Shown here in pieces: positions 1-7,246 of a DNA stretch of 10,137 nucleotides. Where the stretch lies: the NCBI GenBank assembly GCA_020346205.1, contig CP070776.1, positions 1,434,039-1,444,175 of the forward strand, in the 5' to 3' direction. The first letter of the stretch is position 1. Each line of letters starts with the position of its first letter. Made by a program: the position numbers and the translations under genes. The DNA comes from Deltaproteobacteria bacterium. Lineage in GTDB: Bacteria > Desulfobacterota > Desulfobulbia > Desulfobulbales > BM004. The notes beneath the pieces were generated by a model. The model ran no database searches, was not told the DNA's origin, and was given only the letters and a program-made list of their open reading frames with translations.

Positions 1-1810
1 TGCGTTGCATCCTGGCCTTGCCCGGAGGCATAAACAGGGAGTCACCGTCACCGAGAAGGTGTTCGGCACCGCTCATGTCCAGAATTGTCCGGGAGTCGAC
101 CTTGGAGAATACCTTAAACGAGATCCTGGTGGGAAAGTTCGCCTTAATCAAACCTGTCAGTACATCCACCGAAGGCCTCTGGGTGGCCAGTATGAGATGC
201 ATACCGGCAGCCCTGGCCATCTGTGCCAGACGCGCAATGGATTCTTCAACCTCACGGGATGAAATCATCATAAGATCTGCCAGCTCATCAACAACAATAA
301 CTATCAGTGGCAGTTTTTCATCCGCCACCTTGTTATAGGAGGTAAAACTCTTAACACGCATCTCGTCAAGCAGCATATAGCGGCGCTCCATTTCACGCAC
401 AGCCCACTGCAGGGCCCTGTTCGCCATTTTCGGATCAACTACCACCGGATGCAGCAGGTGTGGTATATCCTCGTAACCCGAGAGCTCAATACGCTTTGGA
501 TCGATGAGCAGAAAACGGACTTCATCCGGAGTGGACTTAAAGAGAATGGAACAGATTATGGAATTAATGCCGACACTCTTGCCGGAACCCGTTGCACCGG
601 CAATGAGGAGGTGGGGCATCTTTGCCAGATCTGCAATAACCGGCTGCCCCACAACGTCCTTACCCAGCCCCAGGGTAAGTTTGGAATTTGAATTCTTAAA
701 TGTTTCGCTGGAGAGGATATCACGAATATAGACAATCTCCCTTTGCGGGTTCGGTATCTCAATACCCAATGCAGCCTTGCCGGGAATGGAGCCCACTATC
801 CTGACGCTTTCCGCTTTCAGTCCCATGGCCAGGTCATCAGCAAGAGAAACAATGCGTGTTATCTTAATGCCTGGTGCCGGGGCAAACTCATACGTTGTAA
901 CAACAGGTCCCGGGGAAATACCTTCTACCTTGCCTGAAATGCCGAAATCACGCAGCTTGTCCTCAAGTTTTTTACTAACCTCATAATAGTGTTCCAGGTC
1001 CACTTCACCGTTCAATAATTCCACCTTGTCAAGCAGGCCGATGCCCGGGAGACGGTACTCGCCGGAAGAAACAGGAGTCACCTGGAAATCCTCCTCTTCC
1101 TCTTCCTCAAGCTCTTCAATCTTTACCGGTTCGTTCACACTTGGTATGTCAGTGGATATCCTGGGTTCATGAAAAATATCCTTTTCAATTTTTTCCTTCT
1201 TTGGCTTGGTCTCGTCCTTTTGAAAATAGCTTTCCCCGATTCGGCCATACGCAGCACTCAAAAGTTTCTTGCCCACAAAGTATGGTGAGAATCGTACAGC
1301 AAGCATGAGGGAAAATATGAGCAGGAGTAGAAGAAAAAGAATGGCTCCCGGTGTGCCAAGATATGTTGTGAGAAAATAAGCCAGCCAGCCTCCGAGCATG
1401 CCGCCGGCAGGATAATATCTTCCTACCAAGGACACATAATCTCCTTCAGCAGGATACATGATCCCCAAAAGGCTGCTGCTGGCAATCAGAATGCCTACAC
1501 TGCCCAAAAAGATCAAAGGCAGCCGCTCAAAATCAGAGGTGCTGGAGAAGAACTGTACTGAGAAAAAAACCAGCAGGATAATAAACCAGAAGGAACTGAT
1601 ACCAAGCAGGGACATGAGTCCCCAGGCTATAAGATGGCCAACTGTACCGCACCAGTTAGAAGCTGCAGTGTACGAGGCAGCATCCAGGATAGGCAGAGAA
1701 TAACTTACAAGGCATAACACTAGAAAAACTGCAGCAAAGAGACCTGTTACAGCAATTGCTTCCTGAGCAAAACTTGGACCATCGAGCTTTTTTTTAGTTT
1801 TCTTTGCCAT
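1..1810 (-). CDS. ftsK: FtsK/SpoIIIE DNA translocase, C-terminal part cut off by window edge
   Basis: This is a membrane-anchored, ATP-driven DNA pump that clears and segregates chromosome termini at the division septum. About 603 residues are visible. A basic start (MAKKTKKKLD) is followed by hydrophobic stretches at about residues 17-40, 57-89, 97-119 and 140-173, matching the usual four-helix FtsK anchor. The linker is short, with a run of six glutamates at about 235-240, as in compact SpoIIIE-like forms rather than the very long E. coli linker. The motor follows: Walker A GATGSGKS at residues 405-412 (bases 575-598) and Walker B IVVDELADLM around 505-514. The visible part ends at about LLGDGDSLFMPPGKARMQR, so the rest of the motor and any gamma domain lie outside. 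The ATG at 1810 is fixed by an in-frame TGA immediately upstream; no strong Shine-Dalgarno is seen. It lies 29 bases after nusB, probably in the same transcript. Identity is near certain. Confidence 0.97.
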   Translation of the reverse strand, partial: MAKKTKKKLDGPSFAQEAIAVTGLFAAVFLVLCLVSYSLPILDAASYTAASNWCGTVGHLIAWGLMSLLGISSFWFIILLVFFSVQFFSSTSDFERLPLIFLGSVGILIASSSLLGIMYPAEGDYVSLVGRYYPAGGMLGGWLAYFLTTYLGTPGAILFLLLLLIFSLMLAVRFSPYFVGKKLLSAAYGRIGESYFQKDETKPKKEKIEKDIFHEPRISTDIPSVNEPVKIEELEEEEEEDFQVTPVSSGEYRLPGIGLLDKVELLNGEVDLEHYYEVSKKLEDKLRDFGISGKVEGISPGPVVTTYEFAPAPGIKITRIVSLADDLAMGLKAESVRIVGSIPGKAALGIEIPNPQREIVYIRDILSSETFKNSNSKLTLGLGKDVVGQPVIADLAKMPHLLIAGATGSGKSVGINSIICSILFKSTPDEVRFLLIDPKRIELSGYEDIPHLLHPVVVDPKMANRALQWAVREMERRYMLLDEMRVKSFTSYNKVADEKLPLIVIVVDELADLMMISSREVEESIARLAQMARAAGMHLILATQRPSVDVLTGLIKANFPTRISFKVFSKVDSRTILDMSGAEHLLGDGDSLFMPPGKARMQR

Positions 1811-1839
1811 TCAACACAATTGTTCTTTCATGTTTACAG

Positions 1840-2274
1840 TCAGCCGGACTTTATCTCATTCTCTCCAGCTGTGCTTAGTTCCTTGGCCAGTGCGTCCAGA
1901 ATACCGTTGATAAATGGACCGGAATCGTCTGTTGAGAAGCGCTTGGCAATCTCAACTGCTTCGTTGATCGCCACGCTGGTAGGGACATCTTCCTGATAGT
2001 ACAGTTCAAAGACAGCAAGGCGCAAAATATTGCGGTCAATGACTGACATTCTTTCAAGGCGCCAGTTTTCAGCATACCTACTGATCAGCTGGTTTATATC
2101 TTCTTTTTTTTCCTGCACACCATCCAGCAGGATTTTCGCGTAGGGAATTGCTTTTTTAGTTACCTGAAAATGGGCGCAAAATTCTTCGAAATCCAAAAGT
2201 TTAGCCTGGGCAGCCACTTCGCCCTGAAACAAAGCCTGTAGTGCAAGTTCCCTGGATTTACGCCTGGTGCCCAT
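1840..2274 (-). CDS. nusB: Transcription antitermination factor NusB
   Basis: NusB binds boxA RNA together with NusE (ribosomal protein S10) and keeps RNA polymerase processive, mainly on rRNA operons. It is cytoplasmic. The 144-residue protein has the usual family length and is all-helical in character. The basic N-terminal signature RRKSRELALQALFQGE, the middle motif DRNILRLAVFELYY and the C-terminal TSVAINEAVEIAKRFS...FINGILDAL are all present. The start at 2274 gives the expected MGTRRKSRE beginning. The ribosome binding site is weak, so translation may be coupled to ribH, whose stop lies 21 bases upstream. Placement directly after ribH is a common bacterial arrangement, and ftsK follows after 29 bases. 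Nothing looks truncated. Confidence 0.97.
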   Translation of the reverse strand: MGTRRKSRELALQALFQGEVAAQAKLLDFEEFCAHFQVTKKAIPYAKILLDGVQEKKEDINQLISRYAENWRLERMSVIDRNILRLAVFELYYQEDVPTSVAINEAVEIAKRFSTDDSGPFINGILDALAKELSTAGENEIKSG

Positions 2275-2295
2275 TAATTTCGCAGGTGTTTCAGA

Positions 2296-2760
2296 CTAAA
2301 TCTGGCTGAGCAGGTTTATCATTTCAATGGCAGCCAGGGCTGATTCACTCCCCTTGTTGCCTGCCTTGGAACCTGCCCTTTCAATGGCCTGTTCTATAGT
2401 ATCAGTGGTAAGCACCCCAAAGATTGTTGGCACCCCGGAGTCAAGGCCGGCCTGGGCAATTCCCTTTGCAGCCTCATTGGCAACCAGGTCGTAATGGGAG
2501 GTGGCCCCGCGGATAACGGCCCCTAAACAGATGACCGCATCATAGTTGCCTGATTTTACCATTTTCTGGGCCATCAGCGGTATTTCAAAGGCACCCGGAA
2601 CCCGGACAACATCGATTGCACTTTCCTCAGCTCCGGACCTGATCAGGGTGTCCAGCGCCCCCTCAAGAAGTCTTTCCGAAACAAACGAATTGAACCGGGA
2701 TACGATAATGCCAAACTTTTTTCCGGTTGCCTGCAGATCTCCTTCAATATATGTCGCCAT
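2296..2760 (-). CDS. ribH: 6,7-dimethyl-8-ribityllumazine synthase
   Basis: RibH condenses 5-amino-6-ribitylaminouracil with 3,4-dihydroxy-2-butanone 4-phosphate to give lumazine, the penultimate riboflavin step; family members assemble as pentamers or 60-subunit shells. The 154-residue length is standard. Visible motifs are the substrate-binding [15 protein letters not shown] near residues 21-35, VPGAFEIP near 54-61, and the loop [17 protein letters not shown], which holds the conserved catalytic-region His. The C-terminal [13 protein letters not shown] is also typical. A strong Shine-Dalgarno (AAGGAGAGG, five bases before the ATG) supports the start. The gene follows ribBA, which makes one of its substrates, after 84 bases. 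It is followed closely by nusB. Sequence looks intact. Confidence 0.97.
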   Translation of the reverse strand: MATYIEGDLQATGKKFGIIVSRFNSFVSERLLEGALDTLIRSGAEESAIDVVRVPGAFEIPLMAQKMVKSGNYDAVICLGAVIRGATSHYDLVANEAAKGIAQAGLDSGVPTIFGVLTTDTIEQAIERAGSKAGNKGSESALAAIEMINLLSQI

Positions 2761-2844
2761 CAGTTCCTCTCCTTGTTCAATCGCAAATTGTCCCTTTAAC
2801 AGGCACGATCCATAAACCTTATAATAATACCATATTTAATTAAA
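2761..2844 (-). promoter_or_regulatory. ribBA-ribH spacer with strong ribH ribosome binding site
   Basis: This is the longest gap in the rib run. The half next to ribBA is very AT-rich (TTTAATTAAA, then TATTATTATAAGG on the minus strand). The half next to ribH carries AAGGAGAGG at 2766-2774, spaced five bases from the ribH ATG. A weak internal promoter in the AT-rich part is possible, but no convincing -35/-10 pair is visible. I see no hairpin followed by a T-run that would end transcription here. Confidence 0.5.
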
Positions 2845-4068
2845 TTATAACTCGGTGTTTTCCGGCAGGTCCAGAAGATGACCCATTTTATCCTTTTTGC
2901 ACTTCAAGTACGAAATATTTTCTGCCACCGGTTTTATTTCAATGGACTGCCGCCTGGTTACTTCAAGGTCGTAGCCTTCAAGGCCGACAATCTTTTTGGG
3001 GTTATTGGTGAGCAAGCACATCTTGCGTACTCCCAGATCCCTTAATATCTGGGCCCCGATGCCGTAGTCCCTCAAATCCGGCTTAAAACCGAGCTCCAAA
3101 TTGGCGTCTACTGTATCAAGACCTTCATTATCCTGCAAGGCATAGGCTTTCAGCTTATTGATCAAGCCAATACCACGGCCTTCCTGACGCATGTATAGAA
3201 TAACGCCTGTACCCGCCTCGGAAACCATGCGCATGGCTTCCTGCAGCTGCGCACCGCAATCGCAGCGGTCAGACCCGAAAACATCCCCGGTGAGGCATTC
3301 TGAATGGACCCGCACCATGACCTCCTTATCCGGATCAATATCGCCTCTGACCAGGGCAAGATGCTCATGCTTGTCAACATCATTGGCATAAACTATAGCC
3401 TTGAACTCCCCTCCGAAATGTGAGGGCAGCCTGGCCTCAACCGCCCTGTGCACGAGGGTATCACGCCGCAAGCGATAGGCGACAAGGTCGGCTATGGTAG
3501 CAATCTTCATGTCATGCTCGGCAGCAAATTCCTCCAGGTCAGGCATGCGGGCCATGGTCCCGTCATCCTTCATTATTTCGCAAATAACTCCAGCAGACGT
3601 CATGCCGGCCAGCCGCGCCAGATCAACAGAACCCTCTGTCTGGCCCGTACGCTCAAGTACGCCACCTCTTCGGGCCCGCAATGGAAAAATATGACCCGGG
3701 CTTACTATATCATCGGGTTTAGCATCAGGATCGACCGCAGCCTGGATCGTTCTGGCCCTGTCTGCAGCTGAAATACCTGTAGTCACCCCTGTTCTCGCCT
3801 CGATACTGACCGTAAAACCAGTTTCAAAAGGTGATTTATTTTTCTCAACCATCATGGGCAGGTTCAATTTCTTCACCAGGGCACGATCAAGGGTCAGACA
3901 AATTAGACCCCGGCCATACTTGGCCATAAAGTTAATGGCCTCGGGTGTAACTGCCTCGGCGGCCATGCAGAGATCGCCTTCATTTTCCCGGTCCTCATCA
4001 TCCACCAGGATGACCATCTTGCCGGCCCGTATATCTTCAATTACCTCTTCAATTCTGGAAACTGCCAT
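2845..4068 (-). CDS. ribBA: Bifunctional 3,4-dihydroxy-2-butanone-4-phosphate synthase / GTP cyclohydrolase II
   Basis: RibBA supplies both branches of riboflavin synthesis: the RibB half converts ribulose 5-phosphate to dihydroxybutanone phosphate, and the RibA half opens GTP. With the ATG at 4068 it has 407 residues, the usual fusion length. RibB (about 1-200) shows [27 protein letters not shown] and [11 protein letters not shown]. RibA (about 205-395) shows [17 protein letters not shown] with three zinc cysteines, [29 protein letters not shown] and [15 protein letters not shown]. Two residues differ from the pattern I know. The usual GHTE of RibB reads GQTE (Gln143), at a metal-ligand position. 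Near the RibA end, the common ERVP reads TRRQS. An in-frame TTG at 4071 is an alternative start, but the ATG sits nine bases from AAGAAGG and is preferred. The gene lies 48 bases after ribE. Confidence 0.96.
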   Translation of the reverse strand: MAVSRIEEVIEDIRAGKMVILVDDEDRENEGDLCMAAEAVTPEAINFMAKYGRGLICLTLDRALVKKLNLPMMVEKNKSPFETGFTVSIEARTGVTTGISAADRARTIQAAVDPDAKPDDIVSPGHIFPLRARRGGVLERTGQTEGSVDLARLAGMTSAGVICEIMKDDGTMARMPDLEEFAAEHDMKIATIADLVAYRLRRDTLVHRAVEARLPSHFGGEFKAIVYANDVDKHEHLALVRGDIDPDKEVMVRVHSECLTGDVFGSDRCDCGAQLQEAMRMVSEAGTGVILYMRQEGRGIGLINKLKAYALQDNEGLDTVDANLELGFKPDLRDYGIGAQILRDLGVRKMCLLTNNPKKIVGLEGYDLEVTRRQSIEIKPVAENISYLKCKKDKMGHLLDLPENTEL

Positions 4069-4116
4069 CAATCTATACCTTCTTTTTTAAGGATGAATAA
4101 GTATCCTCTTGTAAAA

Positions 4117-4776
4117 TTATTTTATAAAACCATGCTTGGCCAGAAACTCCGGGTTTATTCCTCCCTGCTGCTTTTCAGGGTCATCCTGTTCCGCCTGCAG
4201 CATTTTTTCCACATACTTGCCTATCAGGTCAACCTCAATATTCACTGTATCTCCCTCACGCAATGTTCCCATAAGTGTTACGTCCAGGGTATGGGGAATG
4301 ATGACAATGGTAAATGTCTTATCATCGCAGCTGTTAACGGTCAGGCTGGTTCCATCAATGCCAATGGAGCCTTTTTCAATGATATACTTTGACAGACCGG
4401 CCGGAATTCCAAAGGTGAACTGGACAAAATCTCCCAGCGGGCGCCGTTCCAGCACTTGGCTCACTGCATCCACATGGCCGCTGACCATGTGGCCGCCGAG
4501 CCTGTCGCTTAAACGCAGGGCCCTTTCAAGATTCACCTTGCTTCCCACAGAAAGCTTTCCAAGATTTGTACGAGCCAGACTCTCGGGTGATACATCCACA
4601 GTAAATTTCCTGGTGCTGATATTTTTGGCGGTCAGGCAGACACCGTTTACCGCAATTGACTCCCCCTCTTCCGGATCAGTCAGGTCAAAATCAGACTCTA
4701 GGCTGAAAATCATGCCGCTGCCTGAAGACCTTTTCTCAACCACTGTTCCTTTGCCCAGAATTATACCGGTAAACAT
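4117..4776 (-). CDS. ribE: Riboflavin synthase, alpha subunit type
   Basis: Riboflavin synthase dismutates two lumazine molecules into riboflavin and the RibH substrate; the family enzyme is a trimer of two-barrel subunits. The 219-residue protein shows the diagnostic start MFTGII and two lumazine-binding repeats. The first contains SIAVNGVCLTA and VDVSPESLARTNL. The second begins at GGHMVSGHVDAV and contains GSIGIDGTSLTVN and IIPHTL. A charged tail of roughly 25 residues after VDLIGKYVEKML extends beyond the core fold. The gene is called ribE in the E. coli-style scheme and ribC in some others. AGGTG five bases before the ATG serves as ribosome binding site. Upstream, a TPR gene ends 24 bases away, which places ribE inside that transcription unit instead of at its head. 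Confidence 0.96.
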   Translation of the reverse strand: MFTGIILGKGTVVEKRSSGSGMIFSLESDFDLTDPEEGESIAVNGVCLTAKNISTRKFTVDVSPESLARTNLGKLSVGSKVNLERALRLSDRLGGHMVSGHVDAVSQVLERRPLGDFVQFTFGIPAGLSKYIIEKGSIGIDGTSLTVNSCDDKTFTIVIIPHTLDVTLMGTLREGDTVNIEVDLIGKYVEKMLQAEQDDPEKQQGGINPEFLAKHGFIK

Positions 4777-4800
4777 TGTAACACCTGTAGTTTTCTTACC

Positions 4801-5388
4801 TTATTGAACGGACTGTTCAACCTGCGCTGCTTTATCCAAATATTCCTGATGCTGCAAAGTATGACTGAAATTTTTATGGATCGAAGCTATCGTTCTATAC
4901 GTATCAGCCGATTTCTGCCGCTCGCCCATATCGAGGTAAAGCTCCGCCAATTCCTCCATGGTGGCCACAGTTCCGGCCGGGTTATTATAACCCGAGTAGA
5001 TATCAATAACATTAAGATAAATTTTTACTGCCTCGTCATATTGCTTTAAGGCTTTTCTCGAAACTACCATCTTTTTCTGCAGTGCAATGAGACTGAACCT
5101 GTCATTTTCCTTCTCACATATGTCATATGCCCTCTGGTAATGAACAGTCGCCTTTTCATGTTCTCCGCGTGCTGCGCAAACATCGCCAAGCTGATCAGAA
5201 GCATTGGCAATACCCTTTTCATTACCATCCTGCTCAAAACCTACAAGGGCATTATGAAAAAATGATGCCGCCTGAGCGTCATCGCCTGCTTCCCGCAGAT
5301 CCTTTCCCTGGTCATAATCTTCCTGGTTCGGGTCTTTTACTTCCTGGGAATCCTGCTTTGTCTCCTGGTTTTTTTCCTGCTCGCTCAC
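4801..5388 (-). CDS. TPR-repeat protein, function unknown (second TPR gene of the trio)
   Basis: This is a 195-residue soluble protein with no signal peptide or membrane segment. The first ~25 residues are polar and rich in Glu, Gln, Asp and Lys, probably disordered. The rest forms about four helical repeats of roughly 40 residues, for example ASDQLGDVCAARGEHEKATVHY and MEELAELYLDMGERQKSADTY, with the Gly/Ala spacing of tetratricopeptide repeats of the longer, kinesin-light-chain-like kind. Such repeats bind partner proteins; the partner cannot be read from sequence. The start is GTG at 5388, chosen because TAAGGAG lies nine bases upstream and its TAA is the stop codon of the preceding HEAT gene. 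That suggests coupled translation. ribE follows after 24 bases. No enzymatic motif is seen. Confidence 0.85.
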   Translation of the reverse strand: MSEQEKNQETKQDSQEVKDPNQEDYDQGKDLREAGDDAQAASFFHNALVGFEQDGNEKGIANASDQLGDVCAARGEHEKATVHYQRAYDICEKENDRFSLIALQKKMVVSRKALKQYDEAVKIYLNVIDIYSGYNNPAGTVATMEELAELYLDMGERQKSADTYRTIASIHKNFSHTLQHQEYLDKAAQVEQSVQ

Positions 5389-5404
5389 TTTTTTATTCTC
5401 CTTA
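5386..5404 (-). promoter_or_regulatory. Ribosome binding site overlapping the upstream stop codon
   Basis: On the minus strand the TAA stop of the HEAT gene forms the first three bases of TAAGGAG (5404-5398). Nine bases, mostly A, separate it from the GTG start at 5388-5386. The site decides the GTG start and implies that ribosomes ending the HEAT protein can re-initiate on the TPR gene. Confidence 0.75.
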
Positions 5405-6517
5405 GGCTTCTATCAATTGCATCGCTTCTTTGGCAAGGGTCCCAATATCCGTGTGGACCGGCAACCCGTTCTCATAAATTATCAGAGAAGTTTTATCTTC
5501 TTCCAGTGCTTTAATTTTACCAGCAACCTCTTTTGCCTTCAGGCGGCCCAGAATCCTTAACATATGCCCTCTGACTTCAACAGAAGGGCTGTCCAGCAGT
5601 CCGATAAGCTGGTAAAAAGAAGTTTTTCTGACCAAATCCGGCCGTTTCTCGGCAATTGCTCCCAGGGCCCACAAAACCTGGATCATGGAAGACCGGTCTC
5701 CAATATAAGCCAGAAGGTGCCTGGTAAATGAGCCGTAAATATCCGGGCGCGCCGCAATAATATTGCCGATCGTTTCAACAGCACCCCAGTTGGAAGAGGC
5801 TGAATCTGAACAGGCTTCAAAGAGCAGGTGCAGCATATCGCTTACCATGCCCGGCTTGCGTGTGGAAACCCTGCTGCAGACATCGCCTATCAATTTGGCA
5901 ACAGCCCAGCGTTTCTCCTCATCCGGTTCATAGAGCTGCCGCTGCAGCAACCTCAAGGTTTTCTTGTCATCAAAGCACAAAGCCACAAGATCATCTATGT
6001 CACGGTTCTCCACCAGTTCCTTGACTATATTCTTGTTGGCTTTTTTCTTTTTCCTTTTAGGGTCCGGTGTTTCTTCCACCTGGATTTTCTGTTGCGAGAT
6101 AGCAGGTTTGGTACTGCCGCTTTTATCTTTGTTTTCAAACCTGGTGTTCAAATCCGCCACACTTGTCTGCAAGCGGATAAAATAGAGAACTCCCCGGATA
6201 ATTCTGCCATCAAGATTCCTGGTTTCCACAACCTGGTGGGTTACCTCATCATAATCTTCTATGCGGCCGGTCAGATAATCCTCTTCCGGTAGAAGATCCC
6301 AGGCCAGATCCCAGTTATCGTCGCAGGCATGAACGAGACAGTCGACAATCGCTGCACCGATATTAAAACCGCTGGGGTCACTGGCATATACAGCACCACA
6401 TTCACAGCTGCCCAGGGCAAACTCCCCAAGTTTTCTCTTATCCGGATATTGCGGCCTGCCAACATCCTGGCCACAAAAAGGACACCATGGCCTGGTTTTT
6501 AAAGTTGTTTTGGACAT
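5402..6517 (-). CDS. Zinc-ribbon/HEAT-repeat protein, possibly DVU0298 family
   Basis: This 371-residue cytoplasmic protein has three parts. Residues 1-45 hold CPFC at 12-15 and CEC at 38-40, a likely four-Cys zinc ribbon. Residues about 46-117 form a small domain with two further Cys (60, 65), ending VLYFIRLQ. A polar, Lys-rich linker (PKRKKKKANK near 153-162) leads to a helical region, about 164-371, with HEAT-like pairs such as EKRWAVAKLIGDVCSRV, VLWALGAIAEKRPDLV and VEVRGHMLRILGRLKA. HEAT repeats bind proteins or sometimes nucleic acid. The layout resembles proteins I recall as 'DVU0298 family' in sulfate-reducing bacteria; that link is from memory and unverified. The ATG at 6517 follows the stop of the first TPR gene by one base (TAG-G-ATG), a coupling arrangement. 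Its role is unknown. Confidence 0.85.
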   Translation of the reverse strand: MSKTTLKTRPWCPFCGQDVGRPQYPDKRKLGEFALGSCECGAVYASDPSGFNIGAAIVDCLVHACDDNWDLAWDLLPEEDYLTGRIEDYDEVTHQVVETRNLDGRIIRGVLYFIRLQTSVADLNTRFENKDKSGSTKPAISQQKIQVEETPDPKRKKKKANKNIVKELVENRDIDDLVALCFDDKKTLRLLQRQLYEPDEEKRWAVAKLIGDVCSRVSTRKPGMVSDMLHLLFEACSDSASSNWGAVETIGNIIAARPDIYGSFTRHLLAYIGDRSSMIQVLWALGAIAEKRPDLVRKTSFYQLIGLLDSPSVEVRGHMLRILGRLKAKEVAGKIKALEEDKTSLIIYENGLPVHTDIGTLAKEAMQLIEA

Positions 6518-6518
6518 C

Positions 6519-7151
6519 CTAGGAAAACTCTTGGCTCAAGGCATCAAGAAAACGCTGGTCAACTTCATATCCAAGCTCTATAGCCTTATCAACATGTTTT
6601 TTGGCCGCCTGGAAATCGCTGTTATAATAATACGCCACTGCCAGGTTATTCTGGGCCATGGGGAAATCAGGTTCCAGCTTGACTGCCTCCTGGGCAGCTT
6701 CCAGTGCCTTTTCATCATTTCTGAGCATCAGATGGACCGAAGTCATATTAAGCCAAACAGTTACCAGGTTGGGATTGTGCTTGACCGCATCTGTATAATA
6801 TTCCAGCGCCTTGACAGCATCCCCCTTGTTCTGCCATATCAGGCCCAGATTGGCGTGGGCCTGGGCTGATTTCTGGTTGATGTTGACCGCCTGCTCATTG
6901 ACATCAAGGGCCTTATCAACTTTACCCGTATCAAAGTAGAGTGCCCCAAGATTTATCAGGCTTTCCACGGAAAAAGGATCAAGCTCAACGGCCTTTTCCA
7001 TTGCAGCCACGGCATCGTCCAAACGTCCGGCTTTTTGATATACCAGTCCAAGATGATGATGCGCCATGACCGACCCCGGCTTATCAGCGCATTTCTGCTC
7101 CATTTCTTCAATAACCTTATTCAGGTCTTCCTGCTTACTGTTCTCTGACAT
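6519..7151 (-). CDS. TPR-repeat protein with five tandem repeats, function unknown (first gene of the run)
   Basis: This is a 210-residue soluble protein built almost wholly of five back-to-back 34-residue tetratricopeptide repeats, at about residues 27-60, 61-94, 95-128, 129-162 and 163-196. Each follows the consensus closely, for example LGLVYQKAGRLDDAVAAMEKAVELDP and LGALYFDTGKVDKALDVNEQAV. A short charged N-terminal helix and a capping helix (VDQRFLDALSQEF) frame them. There is no signal peptide or lipobox, so it acts in the cytoplasm. Close-packed TPRs of this kind make a superhelical groove for a peptide ligand. The start at 7151 has AGGA eight bases upstream. It is the first gene after a 222-base intergenic region, so its promoter probably drives the whole rib-nusB-ftsK run. 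The specific partner and role are not recognisable. Confidence 0.88.
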   Translation of the reverse strand: MSENSKQEDLNKVIEEMEQKCADKPGSVMAHHHLGLVYQKAGRLDDAVAAMEKAVELDPFSVESLINLGALYFDTGKVDKALDVNEQAVNINQKSAQAHANLGLIWQNKGDAVKALEYYTDAVKHNPNLVTVWLNMTSVHLMLRNDEKALEAAQEAVKLEPDFPMAQNNLAVAYYYNSDFQAAKKHVDKAIELGYEVDQRFLDALSQEFS

Positions 7152-7182
7152 GGATACATTCCTAATGAATTGTTTTACTTTA

Positions 7183-7199
7183 ATCTGGTCCAGATCTGG
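7183..7199. repeat. Overlapping palindromes in the leader of the TPR-HEAT-TPR-rib run
   Basis: Two perfect inverted repeats share sequence here: ATCTGG-T-CCAGAT (7183-7195) and CCAGATCTGG (7190-7199). They lie about 30-50 bases upstream of the first TPR start codon. This could be an operator or an RNA structure in the leader; no regulator can be named, and chance is possible. Confidence 0.35.
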
Positions 7200-7246
7200 T
7201 TAATGCTGCCAAAAATAAAACCAGTTTCACTTATCGTTTATTACAT

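Noticed and set aside
2801..2826. Five-codon open frame ATG...TAA in the ribBA-ribH gap as a leader peptide
   Set aside because: Too short to judge, with no regulatory codon run and no attenuator hairpin nearby.
4069..4071. TTG at 4071 as the ribBA start
   Set aside because: The adjacent ATG at 4068 is a better codon, has acceptable spacing from AAGAAGG, and no family motif depends on the extra residue.
4136..4807. Long open frame of 223 codons on the plus strand opposite ribE
   Set aside because: It is a shadow of the ribE reading frame: Ser/Pro/Arg-rich with no recognisable motif, whereas the opposite strand encodes a complete riboflavin synthase.
5828..6292. Plus-strand open frame of 154 codons opposite the HEAT gene
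   Set aside because: No motif and no plausible ribosome binding site; the minus-strand protein has zinc-ribbon and HEAT features and fits the tightly packed gene run.
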